Shown: positions 8,988 through 20,129, counted from the stretch's first letter. The stretch: 64,000 bases of DNA from an uncultured Prevotella sp. (GCA_900546345.1 URCI01000001.1:62001-126000); one strand, 5' to 3'. Translations and numbers: made by a program. Notes: generated from the letters alone by a model not told the origin.

Positions 8988-9016
8988 CCGAATTTTTCCC
9001 TTTCTCAAGGAAAGCA

Positions 9017-9337
9017 TTATCGAAGGGCAATCTTTCTGACTACATTCCCCACCTTCACAATGTAGCAACCTTGTGGCAAGTTGAGATGATAACTCTTATC
9101 AGAACTGTCGACCTTGATGTTCATAACTTTCACACCCGTCACATTATATATAGATAAGACCTGTCCCGCCGCTCCTACAATGCGCAACGTCGACTCGCCC
9201 ACAAGGATAATACTGATAGACTGGACATCGTTCTCCACTATGTCCATGGCAGGGACAGTGGCATTGGCCCAACTTCTATTCGCTCCTCCTAAAAGAGCAG
9301 AAAGAACCATGCAAGAGACTAGTAAATATTTCTTCAT
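9017..9337 (-). CDS. Small secreted protein with a Por-secretion/T9SS-like C-terminal sheet domain
   Basis: 106 aa from the ATG at 9337. A signal peptide (KKYLLVSCMVLSALLGGANR) is followed by a short beta-rich domain. The segment LSIYNVTGVKVMNI...YHLNLPQGCYIVKVGN looks like the secretion-sorting domain (V.IYN..G..V...L..G.YIV.V) found at the C-terminus of Bacteroidota cargo proteins, here without any large cargo. I chose 9337 because the -7 box at 9359-9366 would place the transcript start downstream of the earlier ATG codons at 9388 and close to 9355. It is the first gene of the transpeptidase/sigma unit. Its function is unknown. Confidence 0.65.
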   Translation of the reverse strand: MKKYLLVSCMVLSALLGGANRSWANATVPAMDIVENDVQSISIILVGESTLRIVGAAGQVLSIYNVTGVKVMNIKVDSSDKSYHLNLPQGCYIVKVGNVVRKIALR

Positions 9338-9358
9338 ACGCGTATGTTTCTTCATTTG

Positions 9359-9366
9359 CAAAGATA
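9359..9366 (-). promoter_or_regulatory. -7 box TATCTTTG heading the secreted protein/transpeptidase/sigma unit
   Basis: Exact TAnnTTTG match on the minus strand, 22 bases before the ATG at 9337. All downstream genes to 5901 are on the same strand with short gaps. Confidence 0.6.
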
Positions 9367-9421
9367 AACTTTTTGTGCAACAAATCACAGACAGCTATTG
9401 TGCATTTAGGATTTTTTAAAC

Positions 9422-9928
9422 CTAAAAATCTGTTTCATCTTGGACTGCGGACAAGATCAGACTGAAAAGATAATCAGACAGTCGATTCAGATAAACGCGT
9501 ATCACATCTGGGAAGGCGATCTGACGGCTCAAAGAGACAAAGCGGCGCTCACATGTCCGCGCTTTTGCCCGGGCAAGATGCAATGTAGCATCAGCCACAC
9601 TTCTCCCTGGGAGCAGAAATGTGAAATGGCGGTTCCTCCCTACCTCAGCAATGTGTGCTTCCATCCTGTCAATGGCATGCTGCATAGACAGCAGGGTCTC
9701 AGCCTCAGCCTTGCCATTGCTGGCTACAACTGTCATCACTTGTGTGAGTTGATGCTGCAATGTTTCGAAAGGTTCCTTCCTCCCGCTTTGTGACTTACAG
9801 AGTCCAAGCAGCGCATTAAGCTCATCGATCTCTCCATTGAGTTCAATTCTCAGATCGTCTTTTTCTACTCTTTCTCCAGTATAGAGCGATGTTGTACCGT
9901 GGTCACCGGTCTTTGTTGTGATGATCAT
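9422..9928 (-). CDS. Cob(I)alamin adenosyltransferase, PduO type
   Basis: 168 aa from the ATG at 9928. The N-terminal motif TKTGDHGTTSLYTGERV and the following DELNALLGLCKSQ are the ATP and subunit-contact motifs of PduO-type ATP:cob(I)alamin adenosyltransferases. The conserved C-terminal motif ARTCERRFVSL is also present. The enzyme makes adenosylcobalamin from cob(I)alamin and ATP in the cytoplasm. Here it follows a FecCD-type permease and a periplasmic binding lipoprotein, so the three probably form a corrinoid uptake and activation unit. The upstream gene ends 55 bases away. Confidence 0.9.
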   Translation of the reverse strand: MIITTKTGDHGTTSLYTGERVEKDDLRIELNGEIDELNALLGLCKSQSGRKEPFETLQHQLTQVMTVVASNGKAEAETLLSMQHAIDRMEAHIAEVGRNRHFTFLLPGRSVADATLHLARAKARTCERRFVSLSRQIAFPDVIRVYLNRLSDYLFSLILSAVQDETDF

Positions 9929-9983
9929 AATTGTCAAAGATTATAAGTTAAACATCTCATGGCGGTTGGCATCAGCCCGGCGC

Positions 9984-10991
9984 TCAGTGTCGCTTTTTCA
10001 AGATGACATAGATAATCACCGGCGCACCGATGAGCGGCGTGATGGCGTTGAGGGGCAAGACTGCGCCGCTGGCTGGCAGTGTGGTGAAGACGTTACACAG
10101 CAAAGCAATGGCTCCGCCACAAAGTATGGTCACGGGCAACAGCCGTCGATGGTCACTCGTTCCGATCAGCAACCGGGCAATATGAGGCACCGCCAAAGAA
10201 AGGAATGCGATCGGACCGCAATAGGCTGTCACCACCGCCGTGAGCAAGCCGGTGAGCAACAGCAGCATATCACGCATATGTTGCACGTTGACGCCCAGAT
10301 TCCTGGCATAGCCAGGGCCCATCAGCAATGCGTTGAGCGGCTTGGCAAAGAACAGCGAAGCGACCGTGACGGCAATGACCAGCGTGGCAAACAACGGCAT
10401 CTGCTCCATCGACACACCACCGAAACTGCCCATCCCCCAAACCGAGAAGATCTTCACGCCTTGTTCGGATGCAAAGAAATTGAGCAACGTGATCGCACTT
10501 GAAGTGACGTAGCCGACCATCATGCCCAGAATGATCACCATCACACTATTGCGCACCATGCGGCTGGCCACCCAGATCAGTGCTGTTATCACCATGGCCC
10601 CCACAAAAGCGGCAGCGACAGACGACAGTGCGTTCAGCATAGAAGGCAGCATAGGCACCGGGCTTAAGGTGACCAAAGCCACCGACAGACTGGCGCCACT
10701 GGTGATGCCGAAGATATCAGGGGCAGCCAAGGGGTTACGGAAGACCGTCTGAAGAAGCAGACCGCTCACCGCCAGCGCACTGCCAGCCAACAATGCTGTC
10801 AAAGCCTGAGGCAAGCGTGTTTGCAGGACGATATACTGCCATGCACTCATAGGAGTCTGCTCACCCATCAGGATACTGAAGACAGCAGATGTTGGTATCG
10901 ACACACTGCCATGCAACAAACTCAACGCGAAAAAGAGTAGTATAGCAATCACCAATATCAAAACACTGACGATCCATCTCTTTTGATCCAT
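9984..10991 (-). CDS. FecCD/BtuC-family ABC transporter permease
   Basis: 335 aa from the ATG at 10991; the longer open frame upstream overlaps the binding-protein gene and has no family similarity. About ten hydrophobic segments are visible, starting with ILVIAILLFFALSLLHG. The family motifs LPQALTALLAGSALAVSGLL near the N-terminus, NPLAAPDIFGITSGAS in the middle, and IAFLSLAVPHIARLLIG towards the C-terminus are typical of iron-siderophore and vitamin B12 permeases. The gap to the upstream binding protein is 5 bases. The neighbouring adenosyltransferase points to B12 as substrate, but sequence alone does not separate B12 from siderophores. No ATPase gene is adjacent. Confidence 0.9.
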   Translation of the reverse strand: MDQKRWIVSVLILVIAILLFFALSLLHGSVSIPTSAVFSILMGEQTPMSAWQYIVLQTRLPQALTALLAGSALAVSGLLLQTVFRNPLAAPDIFGITSGASLSVALVTLSPVPMLPSMLNALSSVAAAFVGAMVITALIWVASRMVRNSVMVIILGMMVGYVTSSAITLLNFFASEQGVKIFSVWGMGSFGGVSMEQMPLFATLVIAVTVASLFFAKPLNALLMGPGYARNLGVNVQHMRDMLLLLTGLLTAVVTAYCGPIAFLSLAVPHIARLLIGTSDHRRLLPVTILCGGAIALLCNVFTTLPASGAVLPLNAITPLIGAPVIIYVILKKRH

Positions 10992-10996
10992 GGACT

Positions 10997-12106
10997 TTAG
11001 TTGATCTCCTTTCTGTAATATCTCAGTCCGCCTAACTTGACTTGAGGATGAAGCAACTGGATAAATTCGCGCAACTGCCAGTCGGGACGCCAGCTCACCT
11101 CCTCGAAATAAGGCTCCACAGAGCAGTTGCAGACATAGATCTGTCCGGTTTTCATCGCCTTGAGCACACTGTATCCGGCACATTCCTGAAGCAATCCTTT
11201 CTTGGTCAGAGGCTGTGGTCCATTATATTTCAAGGCCCACACATCACTCTGCCCTGCCTTGGTGATGACTTGTTCAAGCGACAAGGGCAGGCTGCCACTG
11301 TGCTGATCATCAGAGAAAGCGTAGCGGCCGTTGGCATCATGGATCAAGGCAGCGATAGTACTCTTTCCGCCAGGCATGTACCACACGTTACCGGCCATGC
11401 GCTCAGTGAGGATGCTCTTGCCCAACGGCAAGCGGGCAGCATAGTGCCTCAGCCCTTGATAGGTGCTGTCCACCACATGAAACAGGGAGTCGGCACGCTG
11501 ACCACAGTCAAACAACCGACCATAGTAGCGCATCCACTCGGCACGCCCCAGAGCCGACGTCTCCATGTAGTCAGCTGCCTGTATGATGGGGATTCCCACG
11601 CGGGAGAGTTGTGTGAGCGCCGTATTGCCTTCATAAGGACTGATAATGATCGCATCAGGACGCAGCGCAATGATCTTTTCCACATCGGGTGACATGGAGT
11701 TACCACAATCCACGATTTTCCCACTCTTCACTCGTTGTTGGATATCAGGAATGAGAATATATTGCAGATCGCAGACCCCGACAATACGGTCCTGCAGATG
11801 AAGATATTCCAGCAGTTGACAATGGGATGTCGAGAACACGACCACACGGCGAAGGGGACGCAAGGCCTCCTTGGACTGACAGGTACTCTGCTGCTTGACC
11901 AACAGCAACTTTTGCAAAGTCTTGCCTTCATGCCAGGGATCGAGAACCGTAACCGTGGTCTCCTCCCCTTGCTCATTCATCTTTAGGAAAGTAGCATAAC
12001 GCAGTTCGTTCTGTCCCTTGGTGGTTTTTGCTTGGCGGGAAGAACAACCACTAAGCAGCACAATAGCGAAAAGAACCCAAAAATGATTTTTCAAAAGACT
12101 CACCAT
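10997..12106 (-). CDS. Periplasmic substrate-binding lipoprotein (BtuF/FepB-like, class III)
   Basis: 369 aa. The lipoprotein signal is WVLFAIVLLSGC (lipobox LSGC, Cys21). Class III binding-protein motifs are: RVVVFSTSHCQLLEYLHLQD at the first lobe, DVEKIIALRPDAIIISPYEG at the region after the first lobe, and a C-terminal lobe including SVLKAMKTGQIYVCN. It delivers substrate to the FecCD-type permease encoded 5 bases downstream. Because the operon ends with a cobalamin adenosyltransferase, corrinoid is the likely ligand. No cobalamin riboswitch is visible upstream in the 60 bases before the clostripain-like gene ends, so the operon may depend on that gene's transcript. Confidence 0.85.
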   Translation of the reverse strand: MVSLLKNHFWVLFAIVLLSGCSSRQAKTTKGQNELRYATFLKMNEQGEETTVTVLDPWHEGKTLQKLLLVKQQSTCQSKEALRPLRRVVVFSTSHCQLLEYLHLQDRIVGVCDLQYILIPDIQQRVKSGKIVDCGNSMSPDVEKIIALRPDAIIISPYEGNTALTQLSRVGIPIIQAADYMETSALGRAEWMRYYGRLFDCGQRADSLFHVVDSTYQGLRHYAARLPLGKSILTERMAGNVWYMPGGKSTIAALIHDANGRYAFSDDQHSGSLPLSLEQVITKAGQSDVWALKYNGPQPLTKKGLLQECAGYSVLKAMKTGQIYVCNCSVEPYFEEVSWRPDWQLREFIQLLHPQVKLGGLRYYRKEIN

Positions 12107-12166
12107 AAGCAGATATTCTACATTTCCTAAATACCTAATGTATATATATAATAAGGTGTAGGCCGC
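12107..12166. repeat. Intergenic copy of the TACACCTTATTATATATA motif
   Basis: Read on the minus strand, CTACACCTTATTATATATAT is at about 12138-12158, in the 60 bases after the stop of the clostripain-like gene. The same core recurs near 34.15, 37.9, 58.0 and 60.2 kb. Confidence 0.6.
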
Positions 12167-13438
12167 TTAATGGGTACTTTGCCACCAAGCAGTCTTCTCG
12201 CGTCCTTTGATGGCCACACTGTTTTGGCTCATGTCGGAGATGGTGATGCCACTAAAGGACTTGACGGGAATGGAGTAAGCATTGTAATAGATGTTGGTAA
12301 AAACCGAATCTGTCGCCTGCTTATACTTCACGACATTGTCCAGTGCAGCATGGAAATCGCTCTTCAGATTGGCATTGCTGCACATATGATCGACGTAGCT
12401 TCCCATGTCATAGAAGAGATGATTGTTGAATCCGTCAAGGACCTGCACACTGTCACGCAAGCTGTCCGCCAAGGTATAGTGGCTGTTGATCTCCTTCATC
12501 ACAGCCGCCAACTTATCAAGGTAGCGGCAGTCGATAGCCGACAAGGCACCGCCTGGAATGATATAGTCCGAGCCATTGCCATAGTAGATCTTGTAATTGG
12601 AGTAGAACGAATGGAAGCTGTTGACGATGGCTGCATACCCCGGTGTGCTGCTGGCCAGACTACTCCATATCTCTTTATAAGGCATGCCCATCGCCATCAC
12701 CTCACTGGTTGAGGCAATCAGATAGTTTGTGACATCCTTCAGCATGTAGGCCGTCTCGATATTGGCCATGTAGCAGTCATCGAAAAGAATGTATTGCATC
12801 TTCATCCCCGCCTGCTGGATGGCATTGGCCAAGTCTGTGATATTAAAGGCATAGTTCATATCACTCACACTGCCAAAGAAGCGTGTCTGAGGATAGAGCG
12901 GCAGGACGCCATCTGCTACGGCACTGTTGCTCTTGGCGCCGGACACCCCCTGAGGCTTGGCATTATAGGGATAGTTGTTCCAATCCTCCTTGTAAGTCCA
13001 TCCCGAACCATGTCCCCCGATGATCATGGCATAGTTGAGGGCATAGGCATTGGCCTGCACATCATTGAGGATCTGCAACATGCCCTGTGTCGAGTCATAC
13101 TCGTTGCCGCTATATTCCTTGATGGTATGATGCTGTATCTGTCCGTTCTCATAGGTGATCTCATAGAGAGACGACTCCTTATACGAGGTGGAAAGGAAGA
13201 CCAGCACCCGGCCGCTCAAGCCTTTATTCTCGATGATGGCACTCTCAATGCTGTCAAGGTTTTCCTTCAAATTAGAATAGAGCCCATCAGAATACTGTGA
13301 GCCGGACCAGGGCATAAAGATGAGAATGGTCTGCTTGTTGACCGTGGTCACATCAATGCTGTCGTCATTGCATGAGGTCAACACACACGAGAGCATGCCG
13401 ACACAGACAAGCATAAAAAGGAGAATACGGTGTTTCAT
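12167..13438 (-). CDS. Clostripain-family cysteine protease (peptidase C11), lipoprotein
   Basis: 423 aa. A lipoprotein signal (LVCVGMLSCVLTSC, lipid Cys at 23) is followed by the C11 fold. ILIFMPWSGSQYSDGLYSNL is the first strand region, MIIGGHGSGW carries the catalytic His143, and ILFDDCYMANIETAY carries the nucleophile Cys222; ASTSEVMAMGMPY follows, as in clostripain relatives. C11 enzymes cleave after Arg or Lys and are common, surface-anchored proteins in gut Bacteroidales. No auto-processing site can be assigned. The valS terminator lies just upstream, so it must have its own promoter, which I could not identify. Confidence 0.88.
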   Translation of the reverse strand: MKHRILLFMLVCVGMLSCVLTSCNDDSIDVTTVNKQTILIFMPWSGSQYSDGLYSNLKENLDSIESAIIENKGLSGRVLVFLSTSYKESSLYEITYENGQIQHHTIKEYSGNEYDSTQGMLQILNDVQANAYALNYAMIIGGHGSGWTYKEDWNNYPYNAKPQGVSGAKSNSAVADGVLPLYPQTRFFGSVSDMNYAFNITDLANAIQQAGMKMQYILFDDCYMANIETAYMLKDVTNYLIASTSEVMAMGMPYKEIWSSLASSTPGYAAIVNSFHSFYSNYKIYYGNGSDYIIPGGALSAIDCRYLDKLAAVMKEINSHYTLADSLRDSVQVLDGFNNHLFYDMGSYVDHMCSNANLKSDFHAALDNVVKYKQATDSVFTNIYYNAYSIPVKSFSGITISDMSQNSVAIKGREKTAWWQSTH

Positions 13439-13450
13439 GCGAAATAATCA

Positions 13451-13480
13451 AAAGCCCCCCGCCCAGAAAAGGCGGGGGAA
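13451..13480 (-). terminator. valS terminator
   Basis: GCCCCCCGCC (13454-13463) pairs with GGCGGGGG (13471-13478) across a seven-base loop; on the minus strand the stem is followed by CTTTTGAT. Confidence 0.8.
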
Positions 13481-13498
13481 TATACAAAAGAGATATAA

Positions 13499-16195
<2,697 letters not shown>

Positions 16196-16235
16196 GTATT
16201 CTTATCTTTTATACCTTATTTTATAATTAATGCTG

Positions 16236-16243
16236 CAAAAGTA
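16236..16243 (-). promoter_or_regulatory. -7 box TACTTTTG for valS
   Basis: TAnnTTTG match on the minus strand, 40 bases before the valS ATG. It lies back to back with the mazG promoter at 16266. Confidence 0.55.
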
Positions 16244-16265
16244 CTAAAAATCCCCCGAAAATCAG

Positions 16266-16273
16266 TAACTTTG
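16266..16273 (+). promoter_or_regulatory. -7 box TAACTTTG for mazG
   Basis: TAnnTTTG match 19 bases before the GTG start at 16293, which leaves a very short leader. Confidence 0.6.
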
Positions 16274-16292
16274 CATCAAAAAGATAGACGAA

Positions 16293-17228
16293 GTGCATAC
16301 ACGCGAAGAAAAACTGAGAGCTTTCGGCCGCCTGCTGGATGTTCAGCACCGGCTGCGCAAGGAATGTCCATGGGACAAGAAGCAAACCATGGAGAGCCTC
16401 CGACCCAACACCATCGAGGAGGTCTTTGAGCTCGCCGACGCTTTGATGCGCCGCGACTATCACGAAGTGATGAAGGAATTGGGCGACGTCATGGAGCATG
16501 TGATCTTCTATGCGCTCATCGGCGACGAGGCTGGTGAGTTCGACATGGCCGATGTCTGCAACCGCGAAGCTGACAAGCTGATGTTCCGCCATCCCTTTAT
16601 CAATTGGAACAACAATCAAGGCGACTGGACGATCGACAACGATCCCTTCTCGGTGTCATCGGCCGATCTGACCATCAACGCCAAAGGACAGGTGGTCTAC
16701 AAAGACACTGAGGCCGACACCACAACGGCCGCAGACACCAAAGACTCCGCCGCAGACAAGCCCAAGACGGCCGCCGGCGTGGAGCAGACATGGGAGCAGA
16801 TCAAGCAGCACGAGCGCGACGGCAACACCAGCGTGCTCAGTGGCGTACCGGCTGCACTGCCCTCGCTCATCAAGGCCTACCGCATCCAGGACAAAGCCCG
16901 GAACGTCGGCTTTGACTGGCAAAAGAAAGAGGACGTGTGGGACAAGGTGAAAGAGGAAATGGGCGAACTGGAGGCGGAACTGAAGAAGGAGGATAAGGAA
17001 AACTCCACCAAGGAGTTGGGCGACTTCCTTTTCAGCGTCATCAATGCTGCACGCCTCTATCATCTCAATCCCGACAACGCACTGGAGCATACCAACCGAA
17101 AGTTCATCTCGCGCTTCGGATATATCGAGCAGAAAGCCAAAGAACGGGGCAAGAGCCTCAAGGACATGACGCTCGGCGAGATGGATGACTTATGGAACGA
17201 GGCAAAGCGAGTACGCAAGGATGAGTGA
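16293..17228 (+). CDS. mazG: Nucleoside triphosphate pyrophosphohydrolase MazG
   Basis: 311 aa with a GTG start at 16293. MazG removes pyrophosphate from (d)NTPs. The first domain has CPWDKKQTMESLRPNTIEE, EEVFELADAL and KELGDVMEHVIFYA (the EExxE...ExxD metal-binding helices). The second has the same pattern: VWDKVKEEMGELEAEL then KELGDFLFSVINAARLY. Between them lies a long linker of about 60 residues (about 115-170) rich in Thr, Ala, Asp and Lys; E. coli MazG has only 263 aa, so the extra length is in this linker. A small lipoprotein gene and rnz follow on the same strand. Confidence 0.93.
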   Translation: MHTREEKLRAFGRLLDVQHRLRKECPWDKKQTMESLRPNTIEEVFELADALMRRDYHEVMKELGDVMEHVIFYALIGDEAGEFDMADVCNREADKLMFRHPFINWNNNQGDWTIDNDPFSVSSADLTINAKGQVVYKDTEADTTTAADTKDSAADKPKTAAGVEQTWEQIKQHERDGNTSVLSGVPAALPSLIKAYRIQDKARNVGFDWQKKEDVWDKVKEEMGELEAELKKEDKENSTKELGDFLFSVINAARLYHLNPDNALEHTNRKFISRFGYIEQKAKERGKSLKDMTLGEMDDLWNEAKRVRKDE

Positions 17229-17302
17229 CAAGGGCTGCTCTGTCGCTGATGCCCTGCCCTTCTGTGTGACAGAATATTGTAGAACGATGAAATAAGAAAA
17301 AG

Positions 17303-17869
17303 ATGAGAAAGATAACTTTTATGTGCCTGGCAGTGCTGTTCACGGCTTTCACCATAACGGGCTGCAACGGAAAGGCCAACAAGACGAAAGCTAAGAGTAA
17401 CGACTCCGTCGAGGCGGAGAGTACCCCTGACTCTACCATCTACGGAGCCTGCGGTGACGGTACCACGATGAACATCGTGCAGCTCATCACCGACGCCGGC
17501 GACAGCATCGACTTCGAACTGCCACAAACCGACGACGGAACGGAAGCCGTGCTCGGTGGCCTGCTTGCCGGTGACCGCCTGGCCGTGATAGCCGGTGGTA
17601 CGCAAGACGGGATGAAGGTGGCCAAAAAGGTCATCAACCTCACCACGCTACAAGGCAAATGGACAAGTCTGGACAAGAACTTCGAGATCCTTGAGGGCGG
17701 AACGGTGAAGTCAAACGTACAGGCAGAAAAGAATCCCTGGACCAGCTGGAAGATTCTCAATGGACAACTGCTGCTCAACCGCGACACTTTCAACATCGAC
17801 CGACTGGGTGGCGACTCGCTCTATCTCGAGAACCGCGAAGGCATCTTTGTCTATACCCGTCAGAAATAA
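17303..17869 (+). CDS. Lipoprotein with a lipocalin-like C-terminal domain
   Basis: 188 aa. The lipoprotein signal is FMCLAVLFTAFTITGC (Cys21), followed by a charged linker (about residues 22-45). The C-terminal part has a LQGKWTSLD start and alternating beta segments ending in LYLENREGIFVYTRQ, as in the small lipocalin-like domains of Bacteroidota lipoproteins. It ends exactly where rnz begins, the TAA being followed by ATG with no gap, so the two are translated from one message. I do not recognise the specific family, and no ligand can be named. Confidence 0.6.
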   Translation: MRKITFMCLAVLFTAFTITGCNGKANKTKAKSNDSVEAESTPDSTIYGACGDGTTMNIVQLITDAGDSIDFELPQTDDGTEAVLGGLLAGDRLAVIAGGTQDGMKVAKKVINLTTLQGKWTSLDKNFEILEGGTVKSNVQAEKNPWTSWKILNGQLLLNRDTFNIDRLGGDSLYLENREGIFVYTRQK

Positions 17870-18793
17870 ATGGAACCTTTCCTCATACACATCTTAGGCT
17901 GCGGCAGTGCCCTGCCCACCCTCAAGCACAGCGCTTCCTCGCAGGTCATAGAACTGCGGGGCAAGCTCTTCATGATCGACTGTGGCGAGGGCACGCAACT
18001 GCAAATGCGGAAATACCATATCAGCTTCACCAAGATACAGACCGTGTTTATCTCGCATCTACACGGCGATCACTGCTTCGGACTGATCGGGCTGATTTCC
18101 ACCATGGGCATGTTGGGACGCACAGCCCCGCTCCATGTGTATGCACCGGCAGCAATGGGTCCCTTGCTCGACATGCAACTGAAGATGTTCTGCACAGGAC
18201 TGGAATTCAACGTTGTCTTCCATCCCGTGGACACCACCTGCCACCAAGTCATCTACGAGGACCGAAGCCTTACCGTGGAGTCGCTACCCCTGCAGCACCG
18301 GGTGCCCTGCAATGGTTTTCTCTTCCGGGAAAAGCCGACGTTGCCGCATATCCGGCGCGACATGATCGACTGCTATGAAATCCCTGTCTCACAAATCAAT
18401 AATATCAAGATGGGGGCGGACTGGACGACAGAGGACGGCGAGGTGATTCCTAACGCACGTCTCGTCAGTCCGGCTGACAAGCCCCGCAGCTACGCCTATT
18501 GTTGCGACACGCGCTTTATCCCTTCTCTCCATCAACTGGTCAAAGACGTGGACGTGCTCTACCACGACTCCACCTATGACAAGAGCATGGAAGAGCGCGC
18601 AGCTCTCTATTACCACTCCACATCGCGGCAAGCGGCCCAAGTGGCCAAGGAGGCTCATGTCGGTCAGCTGCTGCTCGGACATTTCAGTGCGCGATATGAC
18701 GACGAGGCGGGCATACTCCATGACGCAAAAGAGATCTTCCCCCAGACGCAGCTCACTGACGAGGGCATGACCTTCCCGATCGGGGCGCATTAA
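17870..18793 (+). CDS. rnz: Ribonuclease Z
   Basis: 307 aa, the short tRNase Z form. It is a metallo-beta-lactamase-fold endonuclease that cuts the 3' trailer of tRNA precursors. The signature FISHLHGDHCFGLIGLIST holds the HxHxDH zinc ligands; further ligands are in LPLQHRVPCNGFLF, CCDTRFIP and DVLYHDSTYD. LLLGHFSARY carries the conserved HxSxRY near the end. The start follows the stop of the lipoprotein gene with no gap. A DjlA-like co-chaperone gene lies 28 bases downstream. Confidence 0.95.
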   Translation: MEPFLIHILGCGSALPTLKHSASSQVIELRGKLFMIDCGEGTQLQMRKYHISFTKIQTVFISHLHGDHCFGLIGLISTMGMLGRTAPLHVYAPAAMGPLLDMQLKMFCTGLEFNVVFHPVDTTCHQVIYEDRSLTVESLPLQHRVPCNGFLFREKPTLPHIRRDMIDCYEIPVSQINNIKMGADWTTEDGEVIPNARLVSPADKPRSYAYCCDTRFIPSLHQLVKDVDVLYHDSTYDKSMEERAALYYHSTSRQAAQVAKEAHVGQLLLGHFSARYDDEAGILHDAKEIFPQTQLTDEGMTFPIGAH

Positions 18794-18821
18794 ACAACAA
18801 GAAAACTAAAAGATTATCATC

Positions 18822-19598
18822 ATGGCAAAAATGGGTAAATGGATAGGTGGCTTCCTGGGCATGATCACTGCCGGACCACTCGGCGCGTTGGCAGGGTTTG
18901 TCTTGGGTGCAATCTTTGATTCCAGCGTGGATGCCGTCAACACCAACGGTGGAGAGGCCTACACCCAACAGCATATGGCAGAGGGCGAGCGCAACACGTT
19001 TCGCTTCTCTCTGCTCGTTCTGGCTTCCTACATCATCAAAGCCGATGGCAAGGTGATGCACTCCGAGATGAATGTGGTGCGCAACTGGCTGAGAGTCAAC
19101 TTTGGCGAGGTGGCGGTCAGCGAGGGCGAAGACATCCTCATGAAGCTCTTTGAACAGCAAAAGCGGCTGGGCGCAGCTGAGTACCGCAGTGCCGTGATGA
19201 GCAGTTGCCGTCAGCTCCAGCAATATATGCCTTACGAGCAGCGGTTACAACTGCTCAACTTCCTGGCGATGATCGCTCAGGCCGATGGTGTGGTGACGCC
19301 GCAGGAGATCCTTGCGCTAAAGGAGTGCGCCATAGGACTGGGACTGAGCGAGGCCGATGTCGACGCCATGCTCAATCTGAAAGACGCCGGCACGAACCTC
19401 GACGCTGCCTACAAGGTCTTGGGCGTCGCACCGACAGCTACCGATGATGAGGTGAAGGCTGCCTACCGACAACTGGCTTTGAAAAACCACCCCGACCGCG
19501 TGGCAACACTCGGCGAGGATGTCAGAAAAGCAGCAGAAAAAAAATTCCAGGAGATCAACGCCGCCAAAGAGACCATATGGAAGGCAAGAGGGTTGTAA
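18822..19598 (+). CDS. DjlA-like membrane co-chaperone (TerB and J domains)
   Basis: 258 aa. A glycine-rich hydrophobic N-terminus (GKWIGGFLGMITAGPLGALA, residues 6-25) is the membrane anchor or glycine-zipper segment of DjlA proteins. A TerB/DjlA domain (about residues 55-175) contains FSLLVLASYIIKADGKVMHS and LLNFLAMIAQADGVVTPQE. The C-terminal J domain (from about 195) has YKVLGVAPTATDDEVKAAYR and the HPD motif in NHPDRVA, which stimulates DnaK. It is the last gene of the mazG-lipoprotein-rnz run. After it lies a gene-poor interval of about 590 bases. Confidence 0.88.
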   Translation: MAKMGKWIGGFLGMITAGPLGALAGFVLGAIFDSSVDAVNTNGGEAYTQQHMAEGERNTFRFSLLVLASYIIKADGKVMHSEMNVVRNWLRVNFGEVAVSEGEDILMKLFEQQKRLGAAEYRSAVMSSCRQLQQYMPYEQRLQLLNFLAMIAQADGVVTPQEILALKECAIGLGLSEADVDAMLNLKDAGTNLDAAYKVLGVAPTATDDEVKAAYRQLALKNHPDRVATLGEDVRKAAEKKFQEINAAKETIWKARGL

Positions 19599-19840
19599 TG
19601 ATCCTCTTAGCTCTTCCTAAAAGGGAGAGAATGTCGATACCAATACAGCCTCGTCCGTTTTGATATAATGATTGGAATATAATAGCAAATGAAACTCGAT
19701 CAGAAACAACTATTATATTCCGCAGTTTTTTCTTACAAAAGTCTGTCAACTAAAACATGCGAAATAGAAAAGGAGGAACGAGTTTTCCGCTTTCTCAAGC
19801 GCATTTTTGCAGTGTTGGGGGATAAAAAGGGTTGTTTGAT

Positions 19841-19953
19841 GCTGTCATCTCAGTTGAATGACAAGGTCATCTCAATTGAATGACAAGGTCATCTCAATTG
19901 AATGACGAGGTCATCTAACTGTTTTCTTCGGGTCAAACAACTGAGATGACAGC
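19841..19953. repeat. 22-base palindromic tandem array framed by a perfect 16-base inverted repeat
   Basis: Units start at 19844, 19866 and 19888 and share GTCATCTCAATTGAATGACA; a partial unit follows at 19910. Each unit is itself nearly palindromic (GTCAT...CAATTG...ATGAC). The whole is framed by GCTGTCATCTCAGTTG at 19841-19856 and its exact reverse complement at 19938-19953. The array at 53278-53387 has the same unit family. Confidence 0.85.
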
Positions 19954-20129
19954 TATTTTTCAAAGTTTTCTTTGTAAAAAACACCGAGTTCTATATACTA
20001 CGAGCCATTCGCTTTCATAACTATCTGATTATTTGCCAGTTACAGAAAGACCGATTTTTCGCAGAAATCAAGGCCAAACAAGGTGCTGCTGGAAAAGAAT
20101 CGATTCTCAGTGCTTCAAAATTGTCACTT

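Noticed and set aside
11449..11976. Open frames antisense or shifted inside the BtuF-like gene
   Set aside because: Shadows of the real gene; no independent features.
12107..12166. Cobalamin riboswitch upstream of the BtuF-like gene
   Set aside because: The interval is only 60 bases, too short, and lacks the B12-box.
19689..19883. 64-codon open frame in the gap after the DjlA-like gene
   Set aside because: It ends inside the palindromic tandem array, has no family similarity and no promoter or ribosome site; probably chance.
19844..19953. CRISPR array
   Set aside because: Repeats are adjacent without unique spacers, and no cas genes are near.
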